Assembly (NCBI GenBank): GCA_037962975.1
Contig: CM075675.1
Location: 101,609,718 to 101,673,717, forward strand
Length of the DNA: 64,000 nucleotides
Direction: 5' to 3'
Origin: Clitoria ternatea
Taxonomy: Eukaryota > Streptophyta > Magnoliopsida > Fabales > Fabaceae
Notes under the pieces: generated by a model
The model's database searches: none
What the model was told of the DNA's origin: nothing
What the model saw: only the letters and a program-made list of their open reading frames with translations
In this document: positions 57,987-64,000 of the stretch, piece by piece
Numbering within the stretch: the stretch's first letter is position 1
Layout: every line of letters begins with the position of its first letter
Position numbers and translations under genes: made by a program

Positions 57987-60358
57987 AGGTGTGAACTTGA
58001 GGTTGCCAACTACAAGTTACTCCAAAATGGTATCTTGCATGGTGATTTAAACTGCAGAGTTCTGATAAAATATTGCATGTTGTCCTAAAATATACTCCTC
58101 TTTTAAATAGTATTCAGTTCTTGATTCTTCATTGGTAGAGAGCATCTCTTTATTTTACTTTGACTAGTTCAGCTTGAAATTTTTTAAGTACTCCTGCAAT
58201 ACTACAAAGTAAACTCCTTTGGTGCTGTCTCTTGCTAGTTGACTATGACTTGTGGAAATTCATATATACATATCTGTTCATGTAAATAGACATTCTCTTT
58301 TTCTTGCAGAGGCTACAAGATATAGTAAAAATGTAAATCACTTGTCTGTTTTTTGTTTTCTGTTTTTTCGATCAAATTATTATTTAGATTATACTATGGG
58401 TTATGGGTATGTTTTTAGTTAAGAAAAATCATATTTTCTATACAATTTGATAGGAGAGGGACAGAATTTGAAAACAGGTAATTTCCATCCGATATAAAAC
58501 ACCATTATGCTTTTGTTAATGTAAGGTCTCTTATACTTTTGAAACATTGTTTCTAAAAATTACTATTAAGAGTTGATAAATGTGATATTATTTTAAACAC
58601 AAATATTCTTTTTTGGAGGCAATCTTATTTAGAGTTTAGTCACAGATCATACCACTTATTCCTTCCGATAAGTATGTTTATTACTCTAGATCGAATTTGG
58701 AGCTCTTCCCGCAATGTCGATTTGCATTGCTAACTGAGATACAACCGATTGATACACATGATAATAATAATTGATGTGCCTTGACCATTTTGTAAATAAT
58801 TCGATTAATTTTTCAAGCAAATATAGATATTGTTAGTAACACTCATCCTCCTACCGAGATCATTCGGATGGTGTGAGTAAACAAGTTAAGAATGCTCAAT
58901 ACAACCATAATATCTCTGGTTTTTTTACTAAGTATATGATAAAAACTAAAAAATGATCAATGGTAAAATTGAAGCTAAAAAGAACAAAAGAGAGGCGATG
59001 ATATTAGACAAGTTGGCATCTAAATTTTGGATGAAATTTCAAGGTCAACACGCTTTATAGGAAACTGGCTAGCATGTAGCAGAAGAGCATTGTCAACTTT
59101 AGAACTGAGTTAAATAGAAAGAATTGAAGCAAGTGAGCCCCGTGAACCGTTGTTAAAGTTGAAAACTGGACGAAGGTTTCCACAGTCCAGAGTGTAATTG
59201 AAGTATATCTTATTGTTTATCATCCATATTCTTATCACATATCTTATTAGTTATCATCCATTCTGATTCACTTCTCTATTTTAACGATTTTCTGATACTT
59301 GAGTTGATATTTTTTAAATAAATAAACAAACATCCATATTAATTATTAAAAACATATTTAAGTTTATTCTAAATTTTATAAAAGTTTAAGTTAGAATATA
59401 ATATGAATATTGAAAATGTGTATATATGTATGTGTGTCCTTAGTTATCTTATATTTTAGACATTAACCATATCAAAATATTAAAAAATAAAACACAACAA
59501 AAATAAGTTCATGAGATATTATTTGCAAAAGAAACGCATGGTTTACTACTTGTACCGTCTCTTTTCTAGAATTCATGCTCGCATGTTATACGGATTTATA
59601 GTTTATGAATTAGATCATGTTTTACATTTTGTATTAATTCTTTATAATGTATTTATATCAATACTATCAAACAATCTTTTAATAAATTATTTACTATAAT
59701 TTATTTGAAATAAATGATGAACTATTTGTCTGTACGTGTACAAAACTTATATTATACTAAATTAATTACTAAAAAAAATATATCAAATAACAATACAACA
59801 ATAATAAATTTATTAATTAAGTAAAATAAAATTTAATTCAAACAATTTATTTGATCTTTTCTTAATACTACTATAAAAAAATATTCTTCCGCATCTTTTC
59901 AATATTTTAGAAATGAAAAATCATAAATATTGATCAAACTAATTAAATTAATATCAAATGAGTCTTTGAAGGATTGGCAAAGGTTAAATATATTAAAATT
60001 TAATTCAAAAAAGTTATTTTTTTATAAAAAATTCAAAAAAAATATTTATCAATAAATTCAAAAAAATTATTTAAGCAAATCAAACATAATTTAATGTCTA
60101 TATAAAAATGTGTCGCTTATCCGTATTCTATGACACTATTTAATAAAAATACAGGAGAAATTTTTCAATTTTTGCGAGTCAATCTAATCACTCAGAGGCT
60201 CCTAAACACATATATGTCACTATATGATTCTCTAAATAATTCTTGCGCATATATATATATAATTCAATATTATAGTATATTTTTAATTTACTAAATCATT
60301 GACATAAACATATATGCATCAAAACAAATACTAAACCTCTAGTGAGGTTATTAGATAC
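57987..60358. other. STIG1-like promoter and AT-rich intergenic DNA
   Basis: The first few hundred bases upstream of the STIG1-like gene should hold its regulatory region. Beyond about 58,400 the sequence is AT-rich with no recognisable gene or element ends. Confidence 0.5.
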
Positions 60359-61087
60359 TGATCTGTCCTGGACCGGGGTCAATAGATCCGATCTCAAGCC
60401 AGTCACGAATAGTATGTCAATACCGTCTAGTAGACCGGATGTATGTGTATCCGATGTATGTATCCGTTGTCCTTGGGTGAAGAAAGCGGATTGGGCGTCC
60501 TGGAGATCCTTTACACCGACCTAACGCGTTGAAGTGGGCGAATGGTGGTGTCACCTGCAAAGATTCTCCGACGCTCAAGTCAGTGATTATATTCCAAGTA
60601 AGGAATGTATTCAGAGAGGAATCAGTCGTAAAAGAGCTGAAGAAGAACCCTCCTTCAATCATGAAGTGAGTTCATATACCTGGTTGACTCGATTAACGAG
60701 GACTTGTTGGTGGGGAACCACCAACTCCCATTAGCATTATTATATTGCGCACTTACCTGCATGATTGGGTCAAGTGGCTATTTTATATTGAGCATAGAGA
60801 ATGTAGACTAGGATTAGGGAACAAGTTGACCATTCCCGTGAGCAGAATTTGGCTCGTAGTGCAGGGAATTATTGATCGATCCCTGTAGCAACAATCCTTG
60901 TCTTTTGCACAGTGTCGTGTGTGTTGTCCGGTGTCATGGTGTTATCCTGAACAACCGGTATAGGGAGAACGCCTGATACGGAATTACAGTCCGGATGTAT
61001 ACCGATGACACCGGTTACACGTAGATGTCTTATCAAAGACGTTGTAATATGTATAGCTGATCGGATACCGGTATTGAGACCGGATCA
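60359..61087 (+). repeat. LTR (729 bp), same family as the solo LTR at 10848
   Basis: Starts TGATCTGTCCTGGACCGGGGTC-like text and ends GAGACCGGATCA, collinear with 10848-11605 across the whole length (for example CGTTGAAGTGGGCGAATG-GGTGTC...AAAGATTCTC). The flanks differ (GATAC left, TATGT right), so it is either the 5' LTR of the element that follows or a solo LTR whose flank was rearranged. No clear primer-binding site follows. Confidence 0.8.
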
Positions 61088-61617
61088 TATGTCCCCTAGC
61101 TTGTGTGAGGGACTGAATAGTTGTTCACATAAGCTACTCAACCTGCGAGAGGTCTTAATATCGGTAAGCTTACGTGTGTAACAGTTCCTTAGCATCTGTT
61201 GTCATTCGTAAAGAACCGCTCTGAATTTAATAGAAAAGACCTTTCGGTACTGTCACAACGGATTCAGACAAAGATTCGTTGTGTGAGAATTTCAAGAGTT
61301 TATTGGAATTGAAAGCTCTTGAAGTTCGTGTAACGGCTGTAAAGCGTAAATTGCGTTGCATGATTAGACATTAATGCTTTTAATCACGTGGGCAGGCAAT
61401 TATTGTGTCTGAGATGAAAATCTCATTAACCGTCGTTTTGGGCTTAATGGGCCTGAAGTTTTCAAAACTTTTGGGCCCAGCGGATAGCCCTTTGCTGAGT
61501 TGCTATCGTTTTGGCGCCCAAGAATTTGGAACGGTTGTGTCGTTTTGCTTGTGAACAGGTACGTTTTATCGAGAACGACACAACTTCAAGAGGAGGTAAC
61601 CGGTCCTCTTTGTTTCC

Positions 61618-62051
61618 TATAAAAGGAATACTTAGTGGATTCTGGGTTCCACTTGCTTTTGCTTTCTCAACGAAACTCTGCAGAAATTTTGCAAGGAAGT
61701 TTATCATCTACATTGCGAGGGTTTCTTCGTTCCTCAAATTCATCACTGTCATCTGAGGTAACTATCTTTTCCTTGTCGCTTTAGTTTCGCTTTGACTTGC
61801 TACTCGTAGTTATAGAAAGTAGGCTTCATCTAAAGGGGGGGGGGGGAATCAGTTTCCCTCAACCCTAATAGTCGTGGGGAAGAATCCTTGTGATTCTTCC
61901 TAAGACTGAACCGCGTCGCTCAGAAAGGGGATCTTACTCACTGCGGGAAGTGATCTTTCCCTTCTCAGAGTCGCCCTCTGATTGTAATTGCTTTCAAAAT
62001 GCAGTGAGTAATGATTGCAACTTTCTGACGACATTTTATTTCTTATCGTAG
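61618..62051 (+). promoter_or_regulatory. Core promoter, leader exon and leader intron of the Transposase_28-type gene
   Basis: TATAAAAGG at 61,618-61,626 is an excellent TATA box, so transcription should start near 61,650. ATCTGAG|GTAACT (61,757/61,758) is a good donor and TTATCGTAG (ending 62,051) a good acceptor, giving a 294-bp leader intron. A run of 12 G lies inside the intron (61,835-61,846). Upstream, TTGTGTCGTT and AACGACACAA (about 61,535-61,585) form an inverted repeat. Confidence 0.55.
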
Positions 62052-62079
62052 ATTAAGGAGTTCGGTCTAGATATTTCCA

Positions 62080-64000
62080 ATGGCAACTGGAGAAGGATCT
62101 TCTGGAGATAGCGCCATTTCGAAAACAGCAGAAGGTCTTTACAGCGTAGTTGCTTCGAGGCTAAATTGGGAGGAGGTTCAGGCTAAATGGCCTTTCTGCT
62201 GGGTGTCTAGTGAGTTTAAGGAATTGGCCTCCCGACATGCGGATGAGGAGGGATCCCGGATCCAGCCGAGGTTTACTTTGAGTACGGATGAAGAGACAAA
62301 GAAGTGGTATAGGGTTTATGCACCACTTCCGACAGAACGGATATGCCACGTCGTCCCAAATGACCGCTCTGTATACATGTATGACTTTATTTTCCATAAT
62401 CTGGGAGTTCGTTTTCCTCTAACCGAACTCCAGATGGGCGTCCTGAAGTTCCTGAACTGTGCACCCTCTCAACTTCATCCCAATGGTTGGGGCCTCATCC
62501 GGGCTCTGGAGGTCCTTGGTGAACATTTCAATTTCACGCCAACTGTAGCGATGCTGTTCTACTACACTCAGGTAGTTCGAAGAGCAAACAAGCAGGGCGG
62601 AGTTGGTCTGGTGACTCTCCGGACTCTCTGTTCCTTTGTGAACTTTGAGTCTTATACAGATTCTGCCAAGGTTGACGGGAAGTCCTTCAAGATTTACTTC
62701 ACCCGTATCTCCATTAAGAAGGGCAATCCAAAATTTTGGAAGGATGAAGAGGACGTTGACAAATTTCCCCTGAGTTGGACACACAAACATTTCCTCTTGA
62801 GCTCACACGCGTACTACATTGATCAATCTGATCTGTCACGTGAGACGTCGAGAGTGTTGTTCGCACTTGAATCGCACACTACAGGTCGTCACGTCTTTTC
62901 GTGTAGGCGTCTGCTAAGTAGCTCAAGCGGAGTCCGGGAGGAATATTTGCGTACTTCTCGTTTTATTCTATCTTTTCTCCTTTATCAAATATGTATAGAA
63001 TATTTGTAGTTGCTGACATCTTGTGTTTGTTCATGTAGGTGAAATAGAACAGCAAACTCCAGAAATGGACAAATTGAAGAAATTCAAGGCGGCTGGTAAA
63101 TCTGTTACTCATGAAAATGAGGTGAAGCCCAGGCCCTCAACTAAGGATCGTCCTGAGGTAATCATCTTGACCTCGGATGCTGAAGGGGACATCCCACTGG
63201 TTGAGGGCGGTACGTCCGATGTTGGCGCAGCCTCGGGTCAGCCTCCAGTTACTGAGAGGAGAAGAAAGATCCAGAATGATCCTTCGAAGCGTCAGTCCAA
63301 GAAGCAAAGGACTTCGGAGGATAAAGCCGTTGAAACCTCGGAAGGGATTGGTGCTTCCTCCGGTCTCAATAAAGGCACTGCTGCTGGGGTTTCTGGATCA
63401 GGGCCGACCTCCTTCCCAACGACCTCGTTTCTCACCCCCTTCCTCTCCTACGAAGGTTCTACTCCTGCCACTCTTCCACCACCGATGTATAAACTCCGGC
63501 CTACGCTTAGTGTTAAAGAAATTGAAAAAGCGTGTGAGGCCGGAAGGTGGCAGCTAGCCGAACTTGCTGGATTGCTATCTTCCGTCAGTGAGTTGGCTAA
63601 GAACGTCGACAAGGTTGAGGAGCTAAGTGACAAATTAGAAGAGCTCAACCTTTCCTCAGACAAGGACAAAGCCGCATTGAAGTTAATGGAAGATCGTCTT
63701 AACAAGTCTAAGGAGTTTGGGGATCTCGTAACTAAAGAGAATCTCAAGCTCAAAGGCGATCTTAAAAACTTGGAAGACAAAGTGGCAGAGAAGGAGGAAG
63801 AACTCCGCAGCAGCCAGGATAAAAATAAGGCTGATGCTGAGGAGTGGTCTCAAAGGGAGAAGAAGCTCCTTCTTGAGATAGAGGGACTGAAGGCTAGGAA
63901 AATGGAGCCCGAGATATCCAGTGAGGAGCTGTCTAAGTTGCGGGGAGAATTGGCTACAGCGAAAGCTGAGAGAGAAGAAGCTGTTGACATATGCAGCCGG
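62080..64000 (+). CDS. Transposase_28-type (putative gypsy-type transposon) protein, partial, with one intron
   Basis: ATG at 62,080. Residues about 95-160 carry the family core: YMYDFIFHNLGVRFPLTELQMGVLKFLN and APSQLHPNGWGLIRALEVLGEHF. The unspliced frame stops at 63,007. A donor at 62,951 (TTTGC|GTACTT) and an acceptor ending at 63,038 (CATGTAG) remove 88 bp and restore one frame that stays open to the right edge. The second exon encodes a polar Ser/Pro/Thr linker with a basic RRRK and KKQR stretch, then (from about 63,500) a long Leu/Glu/Lys coiled coil. Such proteins accompany plant Ty3-gypsy elements; their biochemical role is unclear. The frame is intact, unlike nearly all other element genes in the window. 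The intron is inferred from frame and consensus only; the protein continues off the window. Confidence 0.75.

Noticed and set aside
60359..61087. Second solo LTR with TSD
   Set aside because: The flanking 5-mers GATAC and TATGT do not match, so only LTR family membership is claimed.
62161..62790. Minus-strand open frames opposite the Transposase_28-type gene
   Set aside because: Shadows of the plus-strand coding region with recognisable family motifs.

Overview
This is a 64-kb piece of a plant nuclear genome. It contains four intron-bearing or nuclear-style host genes typical of eudicots, set in AT-rich DNA packed with nested transposable elements. A legume is my best guess from the style of the repeats and genes, but nothing here proves it.

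Layout. 1-6478: the 3' half of a Tekay/Del-type Ty3-gypsy chromovirus, with its end-of-element LTR (2661-6478). It appears to sit inside older, related LTR debris (6479-9700) full of short hairpins. 10848-11605: a solo LTR with a perfect 5-bp target duplication (TSD). 13073-13769: a non-autonomous hAT-type element with a perfect 8-bp TSD. 13990-17160: a wrecked Ty1-copia element carrying a solo LTR of another copia family (15340-15940, perfect TSD). 17476-18568: a MULE-like element with long inverted ends. 18671-24018: a complete but dead copia element with two 175-bp LTRs and a GAATT TSD. 24019-29700: AT-rich DNA and undefined repeat debris. 29731-37440: a Tat-lineage Ty3-gypsy element whose gag is split by a 3,045-bp solo LTR (31080-34124). 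It runs directly into a 5'-truncated LINE (37440-39420).

The gene island lies at 40300-58100. It holds a proton pump interactor 1-like gene (plus strand, 7 coding exons), a gene for a chloroplast-type S4-domain RNA-binding protein of the PSII-S4/YlmH type (plus strand, 10 coding exons), the intronless nuclear gene for chloroplast ribosomal protein bL12c (minus), and a STIG1-family secreted cysteine-rich peptide gene (minus). From 60359 the window returns to repeats: an LTR of the same family as the solo LTR at 10848, then a promoter, a leader intron and a Transposase_28-type (putative gypsy-type transposon) gene that runs off the right edge.

The host genes are not an operon and need not act together. 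Two (S4 protein, bL12c) serve chloroplast gene expression, one modulates plasma-membrane H+-ATPase, and one is a secreted peptide precursor.

The most unusual signal is in non-coding parts of the retroelements. Several carry arrays of mini-hairpins in which the loop is held constant while the stem bases change together on both sides. The clearest is 11 hairpins with loop TTGGA in 387 bp (6907-7293), interspersed with and followed by a second class with loop CGAGT. Similar designs with other loops occur in a different LTR (33159-33347), a copia leader (18984-19172) and a copia U3 (15393-15538). This is the best candidate here for something undescribed.
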